The position numbers and the translations under genes were made by a program. Source: Entonaema liquescens (lineage: Eukaryota > Ascomycota > Sordariomycetes > Xylariales > Xylariaceae). From it: a stretch of DNA of 64,000 nt. This document shows positions 50,094-63,643 of the stretch, in pieces. The notes below the pieces were generated by a model. It saw nothing but the letters and a program-made list of their open reading frames with translations. It did not search any database and was not told the DNA's origin. Location of the stretch: positions 62,001 through 126,000 of the forward strand of contig CADCSX010000023.1 in NCBI GenBank assembly GCA_902805475.1. Direction: 5' to 3'. Each line of letters begins with the position of its first letter. Positions within the stretch are counted from its first letter, which is position 1.

Positions 50094-52796
50094 TTAGATT
50101 ATGTTTGCAATGCTGATCCTCTCCGTACTGCGACTCCCCGACGTCGTCCCAGCAGCTGGGCTATTTCTACTACTCCCGATTTCGACCGCGCCACTCCCGA
50201 GTATGCTTCCTGGTATATTCGTCCCTGGTTCCACCTTGATCGGCGGAAGCGTCTGCGCTCTAGGCGCGTAAGTAACGGCAGCAGGGCTCGCGGCCCCGGA
50301 AGAAAGACCTCTGGTAAGCTCTATCAGGCTGTCCCATCCTCCCCAATCATCCCTCTCTTTAGCATTCAGACCAGTTCGGTTGTCCGGATGAGCCAAGCCG
50401 CCTCCAGAAGTTGACGGAGGCATTGTCAATGGAACTTCGCGTTCCGCACCAAACCAGACCCAGGCGGTTTCCGTACTAGCTTGCATGTCCGCGCTCACGT
50501 AGATCAGAAGCTCCTCGTCTTTTAACAGCGTATCCTGGACAGCTCTGGGATCGGGTAGAGTCACTTGCGGGGGATAGTTGGGCGTAGTCGAACGCGGGAG
50601 GACAGATAATAATTCGCGTTGCTTGGCTTCTAGAATCTGCATGAAGAACGATAAGAAGCGTCCGCAGGGAACGGTGACGTCTCGCCGCGCATCGATCGAC
50701 TTGAGAGCCCTAAGACACGTAGATGCCAACTCGTAGTAGCCCGTAAGCAACAGAAACAGCGTAGATCGAAATATGTGGGTTACTAGAAGGCTCGTGGCAG
50801 TATCTGCGAGCGTAGAGTTAATCCTAGCGATTAGGTTCGCCGTCTCTATCGCAGTGACTTTACACTGCTGAATCGCGTCGCTTCGAGCTTCCGCGGGACA
50901 GCCTGGAGCGAGGTTGTGACGGTGTAGAAGTAATCGAATGTTTAGGAGATACGCAAGAGGCATTAGCACATGAGGAGCAACTAGGGAGGTATTATTTGCT
51001 TCGCACGATTCCGGAAACATCTTCTGGCAAGCGACGAAGTGGTTGTCGAACGTCGCAAGTCGCGGCGGCTCGATCACGGCGCTAGAGAAAGCTTCCCTTA
51101 CGGCGGAAAAGGATCGCACCACGTTTATTATGCCGTGTAGAAAGTGAGTTAGAGGAATGACATTTGGAGGGTGCACAGGACCTTCGGTATGCAAAAAATG
51201 ATCGTCGAATGGCTCGGGGAGGGCTACGTCGCAGTCGGCATCGTCGATCATGAAGGGTCGTCCAAGATCCATAGATAGCGTTCGGTCGAGCGCGTATATT
51301 GCCCACCAAACCCGCCGCCTCATATCCGCTTCGACTCTAGAACGCACACCGATTACTTCTAGATGGAGGTCGAGATCTTGCGCGCTCCTCACGGCGCTGC
51401 CCAACCAAGTCCAAGCCGCAGATTTCAAGTTCAGTTCGTTCAGGGCGAGCGAGACGAGAAACGAAGTCCGGACATTGTCTAAGTCAAAATCATTATTCCA
51501 AGGATCTACCAAGCTTCGTGACGCTTCCAGAAGTTCGCCAGCCCGCAGCGTTCGGTCCGGATAGGGGTCGTTGCTAAATAAGCTCCCAACTGCCAACACG
51601 GCAAAGAACATAGAGTGCCAGGAGATAGGAACGCGCTGTATGTTAGTAGTATTTTGGTAGAGCTCTTCTACCTGATGTTGTAGCGTCGGCCAGTGTAATA
51701 TCGGCATCATGATGTGTGCTGCTCCGTAGTACGTATGAAGGAGCTTCTCTACGGTAGCTTTGGGAGGTAGCGGCGGTCTAGGATGATCGAACGCAGCGAT
51801 AGCCGTCGGCGGTTGTCGAAACGCTGGGGGCGGCTTCAGGACGCCCCTCGAGAAATTCCGGAGAGCTACCCTCGCTCGAGAGGGATCTTGCAGCGGAGGC
51901 GCTGCTCTTCTCCGTCTCCTAGGCTCGGAGTTCAAGTCCGGGAGAAGCTGCCGGGGTAATTGCTCAGGATTTTCGGCGTCGACATCCATATGCTCGCCCT
52001 TTTCGGCCAGCGTGCGCCTTAGATTACTATTCTCCCTCCGCACCCTCTCTATTTGTTTCTCGAGGTCTTGCACCTGTTTGATAGACGACATGCGCCGGTT
52101 GGTCTCCTTGGTAAATTGACATTTGACATTGCGGCTCGAGCATTCCGAGCAGCTCGTCGTCTCTGTAGCGTCACACTTGACCTTTCTTTCCCGACAGGCG
52201 TCGCAGCTTTACACGAGCGTACGGAACGCTGAGAAGCGAATATTGGATTTTCCTACGCCGAGGCGGTTGAGAAAACCCAATACTCATCCTCTCGAAGCCC
52301 CGTACGTAGAAGTCAGCATCGATTTTCTCTACCTCGAAAGGGGGATAACCTAAAGACTATTATGCCGAGTTTTCTTACTTGCAGGTCTAGAATATGCGTG
52401 AAAGAGAACTCTACCAAAGACATACCTTGGATCCTTCCTCCTCTGGCGGTAGGCGCGCTTCTGTGCCGAGACGTTCGCCGACAGCTGTGCGCTAGAAAGC
52501 CCCGGGGTGCTCGCTACCGACTCGGTTGGTGGCAACGAGTCTCGGCCCATCACTGAGGTCGCGGTCACCGGCGTATAGGGTTGAAACCCCGTCTGGGCAG
52601 CTGGAGGTAGCGGCGGAATGCCTATGGGCTGCGGCGTCTGAGCGGCATTCGACCTCAGGTTCGAACCCATTAAATTTCCTAGGAGCTGCTGGACTTGCGG
52701 ACGAGGAGAAGTTGCCGAAGAGACCGACGAAGAGTCATACGACCTCGTGGACAGGTTGGGGGAACGGGGAAATGGATTGTGCGACGGAGCTGCCAT
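50094..52796 (-). CDS. Zn2Cys6 fungal-specific transcription factor
   Basis: Start ATG 52794-52796. Exon 1 (52426-52796), a 219-bp intron (52207-52425, GTATGT...AAAG) and exon 2 (50094-52206) give 827 residues. The intron falls just before the zinc cluster and the splice restores RKDPSCDACRERKVKC. Cysteines are at 125, 128, 135, 143, 146 and 153 (C-x2-C-x6-C-x7-C-x2-C-x6-C). A dimerising coiled coil (about 166-190, VQDLEKQIERVRRENSNLRR) follows. The middle-homology regulatory domain runs from about 272 to 540, including RRRVWWAIYALDRTLSMDLG at about 420. The N-terminal 110 residues are Ser/Pro/Gln-rich and the C-terminus is disordered. It is a nuclear DNA-binding regulator, probably binding CGG half sites. 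The target pathway is not evident, and no biosynthetic cluster lies next to it. Confidence 0.9.
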
Positions 52797-54478
52797 CGTT
52801 AAAAGGGTTAGAGCTGAGCTGCTGGCAGCTTCGTCGGGCGGAGTTCTCCTCGGATCGGGCTCTCCCCAGTCGGGCGAGTTTCTGGGGAGAGTTGCCGCTC
52901 AAGGAACATGCACAGAGCTGTGCTGCAGTCGTCTCTTCGGGGACGGCGAAATATCAGAACGGTTTCCAAGCACCATTCCACCGTGGTCTAAACCTAGGAT
53001 GATGAACATGCGGCGGTCGTTGGATTTTTTCTTTACTTTTTTGTTATTTTATTTTAATTTTATTTTTTGGTTTCGACGGGAAGAGCCGACGAGGACGAAG
53101 TATCCTCGCACCGAAACCACAAAAGAATCCGAGCCTAGCTCGCTCGAAACCCTCTCTGCTGTTCCTTCTCGAAAAAGTCCTAGGGATCAAGCTACCTTTT
53201 GCGGTGTTGCAGCAGCGTTGTGCTACTAGATAAAATTCGTTCAAGCTCTAGTCCTTCGCCTGGCCCGCATCCTCTGAGCGCTCAACCACGCAGCAGACCA
53301 GCTCCGGCGGGGAGATTCCCAAACTACGCGGGACGGACGACCGGCTGGGAACAGAGTCTCGGAAGCGCTAGGGCTGTTGCGATCCAGCATCCAATACTGC
53401 TATTCTCCGTTCGGCTGGAGGCTTACGCCGGCTATAGCAAGAGGGTTGAAGAAGGGGTCGATTGCCTAAACGGGAAGGGTGAGCCTGCCGGTAGGCGACA
53501 ACGATCATGTGCAAATGTAAAGTATTATAACTACGATACGGGTTTAATGTGGTGTTACTCGAATAGGGACGCCGGGGTGACGACGACAGGTCTGGCAAAT
53601 GAGCAGATGAGCTGCCTCAGGTTCGAGGATAGCCGGTGACGGAAGAAGAGAGCAGTAAGTTCTGGAGAGGGCAGCGATTTGAGGAGAAGGGCGATGGCAA
53701 ATCTGTCGATAGACAGGCTACTACTGCTGCTAGTTCGCAGGTTGTATATCCATCTGGTTCTGGTTCTGGTTCTTCCCGCCCTAGCCCGGCGCCGAAGCAA
53801 AAATCGGAAATATATAATCTGGAGGGGTTAAACTAAATCCTTCTACTCCTCGACCCCTGTAAATAGTACAAGGAAGACAGCTAAAGCAGGGCCAGCAGTG
53901 CCAGCAGGTCCTTGGACTGATGCTCGTCGACAACTGAGAAAAGGAAGCTAGCTACGGTGTTTCGAGCTGTGTATGTAGGTGGGCCGCCGGCCTGGGCCTT
54001 AGCTCGACCCTAATATAAGCACAGGTCTCCGTACTGTGGGAAAACCCTAGGACCTTGCCAGATCAAGGGGGGCAAGCCGCGATGGCGAATCGGGCAACCG
54101 CTCCAAAATAGCTTAATAGAGGTTCCATGTATGTATAGTATACTATGTAAGTGTGTAGACATGTAGGCATGTAAGTATGTAAATATGTAAGTGTGTAGGG
54201 AGTATACATATGTAAGTAGGGCCACGGTTCTGCTCTCTGGTTGACATCTACCTAGGTAGTTGTGGTATGTATTTACTGCTCTCTCTTAGGCATATGTACA
54301 TAGATAGGCATGTACCGTTGCGCTTTAAGCTCGGGGAATGCGCCTGGCAGGGGAGTATGTCCCTTTTGGCTTGCAGAGACCAATGGCTTGTCAGAAGAAT
54401 CCTCCTCTCTCCCCCAGCTTGATGCTAAATATGAACTATAGCGTATCCAAGTACATTCATGCGACAGCTCTAACCCCC

Positions 54479-54496
54479 CTACTGCTGCTGCTGCTA

Positions 54497-54532
<36 letters not shown>

Positions 54533-54546
54533 TTACTGCTGCTGTG
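54479..54546. repeat. (CTG/CTA)n trinucleotide tract
   Basis: Interrupted run of CTG and CTA triplets, about 22 units. It creates long poly-Leu and poly-Ser frames that are not genes. Confidence 0.9.
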
Positions 54547-57500
54547 GTAGGTAGGTAGACATCCTAATGTTCGGCTGGTCTGCCCTGGTCGTGTAGTGTA
54601 TGTACGTATCAATCCTGGACCTGGACTATGCAACCTCCACACTGGAAAGCTGTACCGTACCTAGCAGCTGCGGATTGTTTTAGCGTGCGATAACTTAGGT
54701 AGGACTGGCTGGCGAGTCGGCACTCCCCTCGGCTGCGCCCAGGTTCGACCAGGCCCGTTCGGGTTGCATGATGTGCATTCGGAACCCAGGAATCAAGCGT
54801 ACCATCAGAGGTAGATGTCCCTTCTGCCCTTTTGCGCTCCTCTTCTTCCCGCGCCCTTCTCTAGGCCGCGTCCCTCTCTCCCCATCCTCGCTATCTCTCC
54901 GTCCGGTCATTCGCCGTAGCCCCCTGGTCGTTCAGCTGCTCAACCCGGCGACGCGCTAGGCGTCTGTTAGAAAGAGGTGGTGCGAGGGAAACAATAAAAC
55001 CTATGCTACGTGTAGGGGTTTTCCCTGGTAAGCGGCAGTGGCCGGTCCGTTGTTTTAGCAGCCCTTTTAACTAACAGGCATGGCTAGGGCCAAGCGATGT
55101 ATGTACGCATGTACGTATGTATATGCAATTGTCTGTGAGCCCGTGACCCGATCGCTTTTTAATAAAACCTGGCATATGAAAAGAGGAGCGTCCCACTGGT
55201 GGACAACGGCTCACGACAGGGTTGAATATGGTCACTAACGACAGTAGCTTGAAACGTACCAAAGATCGAACGCTCTCCGTGCTCATGCCGATGTAACCTG
55301 ATCGCTTGGTTAAGCTAACGCTGATAAACTCCGAGGCATTGGCACCCATGTGTCGCGCGCTGGGGATTCCGACACCTTCATCCCGGAGACGCTGGTCTTC
55401 TTGTTGTTTCTATTCTTCGGAAGACTTAAGGGGGGGGAAGCGATTGGGCACGCTACAAGCTTGTGGCATCGCTGAAAATGTGTGGCTTTCGACGGCGATC
55501 ACCAACCCGAAGAGGAAAAGAAATATAATAATAATATAAAAAATAAGAATAAAAATAAAATAAAATAGAATAAAATAGAAAATAAAAACACTCAGCTTGT
55601 CAAGTCGCCCCTCAATCTTTCTCGAACAAGTTAGCGATCCTGGTTGCGATCTGGTCATTTTCAAGACACGTTTTGTCCTGGTGATAGCCCTAACGCTTTG
55701 CATGGGAATACCCCTCGGCCTCGACTGTAGTAATCTGGCTGGGGTTGAAGAGGGCATGGGGGAATATGCAAGGTGCCGCAAAGAGATCACACTACCAGTA
55801 CATAACCTGCATAGCAGAATGCCAGCTTTGGAGCCCGCCAGTCCGCGATGAGAGACGATTCCGAATAGGCAAGGGGGATAATGGAGTATTCCGTTCCTAC
55901 CCAAGTACAAATCCAGGTAAGTAGTCGTGCAGATATCTGGCCGCGGTACGGGGCTTCCCTGGCAGCCCATTATCTCCTCGCGGCCGTATAGATGGCTGAG
56001 ATGACTCTGGGAGGTACATTGCCGAAGCGATCCTGCACCTTTCTAATAACCTGTACATACCGGGTTTCCTAACTGAGAACCGCGCCGCTCGAAGGCATGG
56101 GGCGCCATAGATACACTTTATAGGTGGCTGCATCGTAGCATAGAACGACGCTTAAGATCTGGAAGATGGTGAATGGCCATTGCCCATTGGAAGCCAATCT
56201 TAAGTGCTGACCCCGGCCGATATCAGCAGAACTATATGAGCAGCGCCGCTCGAGAACGCCGACCGTCGTGAACAGCGTATACGTGCATATGCGGTTAGTT
56301 TCAACCACAGTGTTTAGACGAAACTACCGTCAGCAGCTATAACTAATTGACTAATCGCAGCCGTATAAACTCCAGTAGCTTCCTATGTACTATGTAATAG
56401 CTAGGATCGATAAGGAAAGACATTGTCTTAAACAAGCCCCGTCTCTGGATCCTAATAAATCATCTGCTTTACTATTGGTGTGCGGTAGCCTCACACGTGA
56501 GCCTCACACTTATTATAGTAGCAACGGATCTTTTTCAGAAGAATCATCCTTTCGGATAAGTGCTCGGTTTACCGTGGGTCGCAGGGAAGTTTGAAATTTA
56601 ATCGTATCTCTATGCTACATAGTAAGGGAAATGGCTATCCCGAAATACCTTCACCGAAACCCACTTCAAGCAAGCAAGGGCGAGGATAGAAGATGGATCA
56701 AGGATAAAGGCCACGCGGATATGTAGCAACCAGTTACCAAGCTAAAACAAGGGGGTAAGGATATGGAGTTGTATCGAGGCGCAAAAACCTACGGAAGGCT
56801 GGGAGGATCTTCAGAAATCATATACTTAAGGGTCTAGGTACAAGTATGTCAATCAGATCATGAAGATCCGGGACGCTATCCCACCTCGTCTCGTAGGCAA
56901 TCCAGCTCATGACCAGAGCTGCCCAATAACGCAGAGCGTATCCCTGAAATGAGAAGCCTGCCGCCGGCGAGCCTTCTCAGCAGAGTGCCCAGTCCTCTCA
57001 ACGATCGCAGATAATCCCATGGTCGAGCCACGCTAGGTAGTAACTATGGTTCCAATAGGCTTGAAGTCAAACCAAAATCGGCAGATAGCTGCATGCCAAA
57101 TATCGAGATCGTCAGGGGATTTGAGGCTTTTAGGAGGATGGAAAGTTCATCTACCAAGTCACAGGGATGAAGCAACGCTCATTTCACCGAGTTACGGATC
57201 CTGATTACTAGGCGTGCTTACGAGCAGAGCAGCAAGCTTGCTGGTTGAACTGTCCCAGGAGTCGAACATGATTAGGTATATATACTGTACGTAAGGACGG
57301 TACCGAATATTATTGGCGAGAATTTGCTTGGTTACCTAAAGGGAATGCCCTCGAAGTACGGAGGTGTGAACGTATCAAGGAATATTTCCAGGAGGGAACC
57401 ACGGGCATGGGATGATATCTTGGCCTCTGAAGCGGGAGGGATTGTGGCCGATTCCTAGGGCTCTGGGTTTCACGCCTGCGCTGTGGTGTACTTGGTGCTT

Positions 57501-59653
57501 ATTACGGCAAAATCGTGATCCATGCGGTATAAAAGCTCCTGATATAGGTACATGATATAGGTACATGATAAAATGAGAAACTATGCATAAATTGTGTCGG
57601 CATGACTTATGAGCAGTACATGTAGTTAATAACTCTCGTACAAAAGCAGACCGAGCAGCACGAACATCTAGAGAAGCAAAGAGGATGTAGGGGTATTTGC
57701 TACCTAAGGAAATAATATAATGCGTAGGAAATATAATACGTAGCATAGAAGATGCTACGTCAAACGAAGTCGATAGCATAAGAACCCAGTCTGTACAACG
57801 TGCATACCGATTTAAGGGACGATTTCAAAATGAATTTAAGCGCGGAAGACATCCGACTGGGCCTTATTCGGCATTGTGTACGCAGTAGAATCCTATAGCG
57901 AAGTAACGTTGATCATACAACCGACCCAGTCTTCTAGAAGTGTTCCTCGGACCTCTTCATCTCAAACGTGCGCCCAGGTATAATTCGAAGGTAATTTATC
58001 TGCTACAAGGGAAATATACCTATGGCTTGCATGGTACGTCTCGCTTTGGGGGTTCTGTACATTAGGTACGTAAGCTTTGTCTTTTTATTATTCTCAAAAC
58101 TTGAGCTTAAGCGGTAGACTCGCCATCACAGAAGATTGAAGCTATTCCTGCGCAACGACTTATACTGTACGAATATCTAAGTAAGAAACTGCATCGTACA
58201 AGTCTAATGACCCATCCTTACCTACGACAACCCATTTTCTTGTTCGCTTTCTTGCTATCTCACTCACGGACTTCGCTGCTCTGCTAGCTAACGCCGCATC
58301 TGGAAAAGGGGTGGAGCCGAAGTGCCAGGACGAGATCGGGCATCTGCTACTATCTCAAGCTAGCGGGAATTCGCTATGCGATCTAATCTAGATTTTCCAA
58401 GCCGGTATTCTGTAGCTCGCCGTGAAGACGGATCCCCTTCCTCTGAGAAGAATGGTGCTATGATACAGTATACTTAGGCAGCTAGGCTAAATTCGCATCG
58501 CATTTATTACCGTAGCCCGCTTAAGCGACTGGCTGACTGGATGACTGGCCTGCTGGCTTGAAGCATGTCACTAGAACTCGCAGGAGAGCTAATAATTCTA
58601 GCGTTCCCCATCCTTGGAATCGCGTGCGACTGGCGCGTCTATCACTTCTCGGCTCCCTCCGGACGTCTCGAACACCAGAGCTGTACACGCGTCGATCCCC
58701 ACAGATGATGAGGGTCTTATTTAGTGCGTAGACGAGTAGCATGTCAAGCTACTTTGATGAAAGCGATGGAACCAAGTTGTTGTTAGCTATTATTACTATT
58801 TCGAAAAACCTACGAGTTCGGATAAGTATCTGTAGCCAACCAGTCTGAGCCGAACTTGATCTAGACCACTAGACCATCTTAGAATATGATAGGTCATGGC
58901 TCGTCCATTTCATCACTGTCGCACATGGTCCTTCTCCCCGGTTTCTATATGCCGGGAACCGGATAGCCGAATGTTGGGATCTGTATAAGTTGATCAGGAA
59001 CCTATAAGCTACCAGTCGAGAGGAGCGTTAACGAAATCCGCCTACGCTTTCGATATCGGCCTGGGATGCTTCCACGTTCCGGGACCCTCGTGCAATTATT
59101 CTGCAGAGTCGTCGCCCGACAAGCGGTGCCGTAGCTGCACTGGGACGATCTGCATTTACGAGCCGCATTAGACTGAAGGTAATGTTCGGGCTGTCCTACA
59201 AAGTGAGAAGCAGGGGTTCCGAGATGAGAATCGGGATGAGCAAAGACCAAAAGCCAAAAGCCACGATACCGCCACGATACCGCAGCAAGCCGTATGTCCT
59301 CCCTATTTTTTTTTCTTTTTTTTTCTTTTCATGTTCAAGTCTTTTCATAAGTCCAAGAGTGAAAACGCGCATACATCGTGAAACGGCCAACGTCGGCGTA
59401 GAATGTAGCCCACCGGATAAACCGAAGCATAAATTACCATTGCTACTAATACTTACTAGCTCCATAACCAGGTATCTTTCATCTAGGGTGAAGTGGATTC
59501 CACGATGATTTCCCCCACGGAAGAACACGTCACCGGCATTACCGGTCCCCAAGGATCCGTACCCATCGACGACAACGGTTATGAAACACATGGCCAATTA
59601 GCCAATTACCAAATCGGTTGACTATCTTGAGTAGTTATACAGAATGGTCAAGA

Positions 59654-59689
59654 TCCAACAAGTCCAACAAGTCCACCAAGCCCATCAAG
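59654..59689. repeat. 9-bp minisatellite (TCCAACAAG), four units
   Basis: TCCAACAAG twice, then TCCACCAAG and CCCATCAAG in tandem. Confidence 0.85.
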
Positions 59690-60077
59690 TAGACAGATGA
59701 ACGAAAGACGCTAGACGAACAAGTGTCATCGAGACTACCTACAATGAGTATTGCCTTGCTAAACCGATATACCTGACATATATTCCATCGAGCAAGATTC
59801 CTGCTGGTATCGGCATTTTCCCCCCTAACATGCACATATGAGAACTCTGGTACCGAATCGGCATGGTTATAGTAAGTAGGCAAGTATAGGGACATGAAGA
59901 CACATGGGGAAACTTACCCAATGGAGCCAAGAGACCGCGTGCCAGTTGGGTAGCGGCCGATTGCCGACCTCGCGGGACGAATCCACGACAAGATCGGCTC
60001 CGCAGTCACTCGAAACACGGACGTTGCCTCTTTCGACAGCTGAGGCTCCCGTGGGAGATTTGAGGGGTGGGAATTCT

Positions 60078-60113
60078 GTAGCGACCGTAGCGACTGTAGC
60101 GACTTGCAGCGAT
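60078..60113. repeat. 9-bp minisatellite (GTAGCGACT), about four units
   Basis: GTAGCGACC, GTAGCGACT, GTAGCGACT, TGCAGCGAT. Confidence 0.8.
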
Positions 60114-61699
60114 GGGCCGGCAGCGGACGCATCTCCTGGGCAGCCTACTGGGCGTTCTACGTGCGCGTGCGCATTACGCATGCGTACAATAGTCCGCACG
60201 TACGACTTCATCCCCAGCGGAATAGCTGCCTGCTTTACCTGCTGTCGCTACCCTGATTCGTCGTCCCCAGCCGCTGCGCTTCTGCGTGGTGGCGCGTCCA
60301 CGAGCGGGGGGGCTAGAATCCCTCTTGTCCGTTTCCTGAAGTAGCATCCCATCCCGTGCGACCTGGGAAACATGTCACCCGTGCAACGCATCACAAGTCT
60401 AATACACTAAACTAGCACGCAAGCATAAAGACCTAGACGGAGATCATCGTCCCCGTAAGAAGAACGTGTGCGTGCCATATACACTATGTAGTATGTATGG
60501 TATCAGAAAGAACGTGAGCACACATCTACGGAAAGGCAGATGGTGACCCTGAGTTCTCTCTAGACCAGCCAAGAGAATCGAATACCACCGCGGCACTTCA
60601 AATGACTCACCCCGCACCGGCACGGCCTAGAGGAGAAGAGAAAAGAAGTCTACACCGAGAGGAGAGAAAATAGGAGAGAGAGAAAAGGAGACAGCGCCTC
60701 GAAAGTGGACTTCTGCCAATTGGCGCTGTACGCAACCGAGCCAGATGCTTTCACAAGTGCATGCGTCGACGTGATACCAAAGCCGTTCGCCCCATGCGTG
60801 CAAGCTACGCGAGACGACATATGGTCTCGGAGATGGTAGTAGTACAGACCAAGACATGACATGCAGTGGAACGAACGACCTTGTATTACCGTCGTGGCGA
60901 ACGACGATTCAACAACATCGCCTTTTCGTTTTCTGTCATATCTCAAGAGCTGGAGGCTTTTCGATTCGGTGTGCCTAAGAGCAAAGGCCGGAGTATCAAA
61001 TCGCTTGCCTATCGTAGCTTGGAGGACTAGGATTGAAAGATTGCTAACGTTTTGGACTTTAGGGGCCGAGGAATAAAATAATCTTTGGAAGCAGAGAAAA
61101 AGGTCATGGCTGTAGAATTCGAACCATATAATATCTGCCATCTATTTTCCTCCTGAAACTTCTGCAAGGTACTTCCACAGCTGCTTCTACAACTACCTAT
61201 CTACGATTTGGGAGCGTAAGTATAACAGGACCCTGCTGGAGTATAGATACGTCACGGGGGTTATTTTATTTCTATTATGTTTTATTTATTTATTTTTCCT
61301 TGATATATACAGCTCTCATCTTCCTGATTAGAGAAAAAAATAAAAAATAAAAAATAAAAATAAAAGATAGGTGTAAGGAGGAGGTTCAATGCTGATCTTT
61401 GATGCATGTTCGCAGGAGAATTCTCTTGCCTGCCGAATAGGGAGCGCCGGCGTCACATCTAACGTGGGCTGATAGCGAAAGAGAATTCAACATTCACCGC
61501 CGCTTAGAGTAATACAATATGCTTCTATTTTAGGGTCTACCATAGTATTTTGGAAGGAACCGATTTGTCGCAGCTCTTGTAACATTGACGTCTTCATCGG
61601 ATGTTCGATAGCATGTGCTTCTAAGCACTAATTACTCGGTCACGAACAGAGTACTAACTAATCGAGTGGGTAAGCTTCCGAATCGTTCAGAGGTTATGT

Positions 61700-61741
61700 G
61701 TAGAGGAGTCTATGTAGAGGAGTCTATGCAGAGGCGTCTTT
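61700..61741. repeat. 14-bp minisatellite, three units (GTAGAGGAGTCTAT)
   Basis: Two perfect units and one diverged unit (GCAGAGGCGTCTTT). Confidence 0.85.
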
Positions 61742-62572
61742 GTACTACGTCTCTCTTCGCTTGCTTCCGCCCCTGAACTCGGTTGTCCCTCTCGCTACGT
61801 GTACAACCTACCGTAATTGGTCTGGTCATTATTACAAGACAGGTAAGCCACGAAGCCAAGTGTGAGGAAGGGAGGTCCCAGAAGTCTTCCAACGTGCGCA
61901 ATGTGTAATGCGTAACGAAGTTCGGGACCCCCAGTAGTTATAGCAGAAGCTGAGGAGAACCCAATAGTCGATATTTCCCTTGCAGCAGCAGCTAAACGAA
62001 TACTTCCAAGTGTAATCTTCCAGCGCGTTCCAGCTAGGGTCTAGTTTTATCTCGTCTACGATTACCGAATTGATAGCCTATTCTAAACCACTATCTCATC
62101 TTTGAAGCCAGATGCTCCGTCGATGTCAGATCCTGTCTTATTGCGCCGACGGTTAACCGGCAATCTCCATACCATCGCAACCTGTACCCAAGTATCTAAT
62201 AAGCATGTATGTGCCTGTTAGATACGAAGGCTGAAGTTTCTTTCGACGTCACCTTCTGACTACCTACCTAATAATATAATCCAAAATGAAGCGGGAATGC
62301 TACCTAGAGCAAGATCCAATATCAAACTTGAGCGCAACTCTGTAAGATAATCTAGTTTGCGAATAGTGAGTTCAATCATAAGCCCTACGCTATGTATTCT
62401 ATATGTCATTTATTTATTTTAATCGAGCTAAGAATATCACAATAATTCTCCAAGATCCCAAGTCAAACTACAAACTGTCTGAACAACCTCTCAAATAACA
62501 CAATAGTTCACAAAGTTATATCACTTCTTCCAGCGGTATATTCACGTTATTTCTTACGAGGATCTGTAAAAT

Positions 62573-63643
62573 ATGTGCAACTCATCAATGCACACGTTCC
62601 TCGCGGATCTACCTAAAGCTGAACACCATATACACCTCGAAGGATCTCTCGAGCCGGAACTCCTGTTCAAGCTGGCAGCAAAAAATAATATCACTCTTCC
62701 TGAGGACCCGGCCTTTGAATCTCCGGAGAGTCTCCGCAAGCGCTACGAGAACTTCCAGAACTTAGATGATTTTCTTAGCTACTACTATATTGGCATGTCA
62801 GTCCTGATAGATGAGTCCGACTTTGAGGCTTTAGCATACGCCTACTTTACCAAAGCGGCATCGCAGAATGTCCGTCATGCCGAGGTCTTCTTCGATCCGC
62901 AAGCTCACTCGAGCCGTGGAGTCGAGCTCTCGACAATCATCAAGAGCTTCCGTCGAGCGCAAGAGAGAGCGGCGGCAGATTTCGGCATGACCACACAGCT
63001 GATCATGTGTCTACTACGACACTTACCCCTTTCCGAAGCCCTAGAGACATTTTCGCAAGCGAGGAACGGAGGCTACTACGACGACGGAACTCTGACTGCC
63101 GTTGGTATGGACTCCTCCGAGTTGCCGTTTCCGCCGCCGATGTGGAAAGAACTCTACGACGTCGCGAAAGAATATGGCATTCGAAGAACGATCCATGCTG
63201 GCGAGGAGGGTCCGCCGCTCTACGTTACTCAAGCCCTCGATCTGCTGGGAGCACAACGGATAGATCACGGTGTTCGTGCCTTGACGGAAGGCGACGACGA
63301 ATTGGTCGCGCGCCTCGCCTCCTCCAAGACTCTGCTAACACTATGCCCGCTGTCGAATGTTAGGTTAAACTGTATCGATTCGATTGGCTCGTTCCCCTTG
63401 AAAAGACTCCTGGATTCTGGCATTAGGTTTAGCATCAACAGCGATGATCCAGCATATTTCGGAGGATACATACTTGAAAATTATTATGCCTTGCAGGATG
63501 CATTCAATCTGAGCATTAAAGACTGGGAGACGATTGCAGCAGGCGCCGTCTTAGGCAGCTGGTGTAGCGAGGAGAGAAAGAAGCAAATACTCGTCGAGAT
63601 AAAGGAAGTAGTCGACAAATGGAGTAAGCAGCACGAGGAATAG
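62573..63643 (+). CDS. AAH1: Adenine deaminase (Aah1-type, adenosine/AMP deaminase superfamily)
   Basis: Single exon of 356 residues, the usual length for the family. A second ATG at 62588 would also give a sound protein (MHTFLADLPKAEHHIHLEGS). Zinc ligands and catalytic residues are in place: HIHLEGS (H19, H21), TIHAGEEG (H208, E211), RIDHGVR (H232) and NSDDPAYFGG (D291, D292). LPKAEHHIHLEGSLEPELLF and the SDDPAYFGGY ending distinguish fungal and bacterial adenine deaminases from true adenosine deaminases. The enzyme hydrolyses adenine to hypoxanthine and ammonia in the cytosol and nucleus for purine salvage. No lesion is seen. The long AT-rich stretch upstream (62395-62570) is probably leader and promoter. 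Confidence 0.9.
   Translation: MCNSSMHTFLADLPKAEHHIHLEGSLEPELLFKLAAKNNITLPEDPAFESPESLRKRYENFQNLDDFLSYYYIGMSVLIDESDFEALAYAYFTKAASQNVRHAEVFFDPQAHSSRGVELSTIIKSFRRAQERAAADFGMTTQLIMCLLRHLPLSEALETFSQARNGGYYDDGTLTAVGMDSSELPFPPPMWKELYDVAKEYGIRRTIHAGEEGPPLYVTQALDLLGAQRIDHGVRALTEGDDELVARLASSKTLLTLCPLSNVRLNCIDSIGSFPLKRLLDSGIRFSINSDDPAYFGGYILENYYALQDAFNLSIKDWETIAAGAVLGSWCSEERKKQILVEIKEVVDKWSKQHEE

Larger units (their letters stand above)
52797..62572. other. 9.8-kb gene-poor region
   Basis: The first ~400 bp are the leader and promoter of the Zn2Cys6 gene, with a T-rich run at 53025-53070. Beyond that I can support no gene on either strand. Frames at 53199-53639, 59904-60344 and 60650-61141 lack domains and coding character. 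The stretch carries several short tandem repeats, ATGTAAGT-like runs near 54125-54215, A-rich runs at 55524-55590 and 61320-61365, and many TACCTA-type motifs. Confidence 0.5.

Noticed and set aside
53199..53639. 146-codon plus-strand frame near the Zn2Cys6 gene
   Set aside because: Lies in the upstream region of that gene, Pro/Ser/Arg-rich without any motif, and overlapped by other open frames.
54457..54642. Poly-Ser / poly-Leu frames
   Set aside because: Products of the CTG/CTA microsatellite, with no conserved flanks.
60650..61141. 163-codon minus-strand frame
   Set aside because: No domain, Ser/Leu-rich random character, no intron signals or neighbours supporting it.
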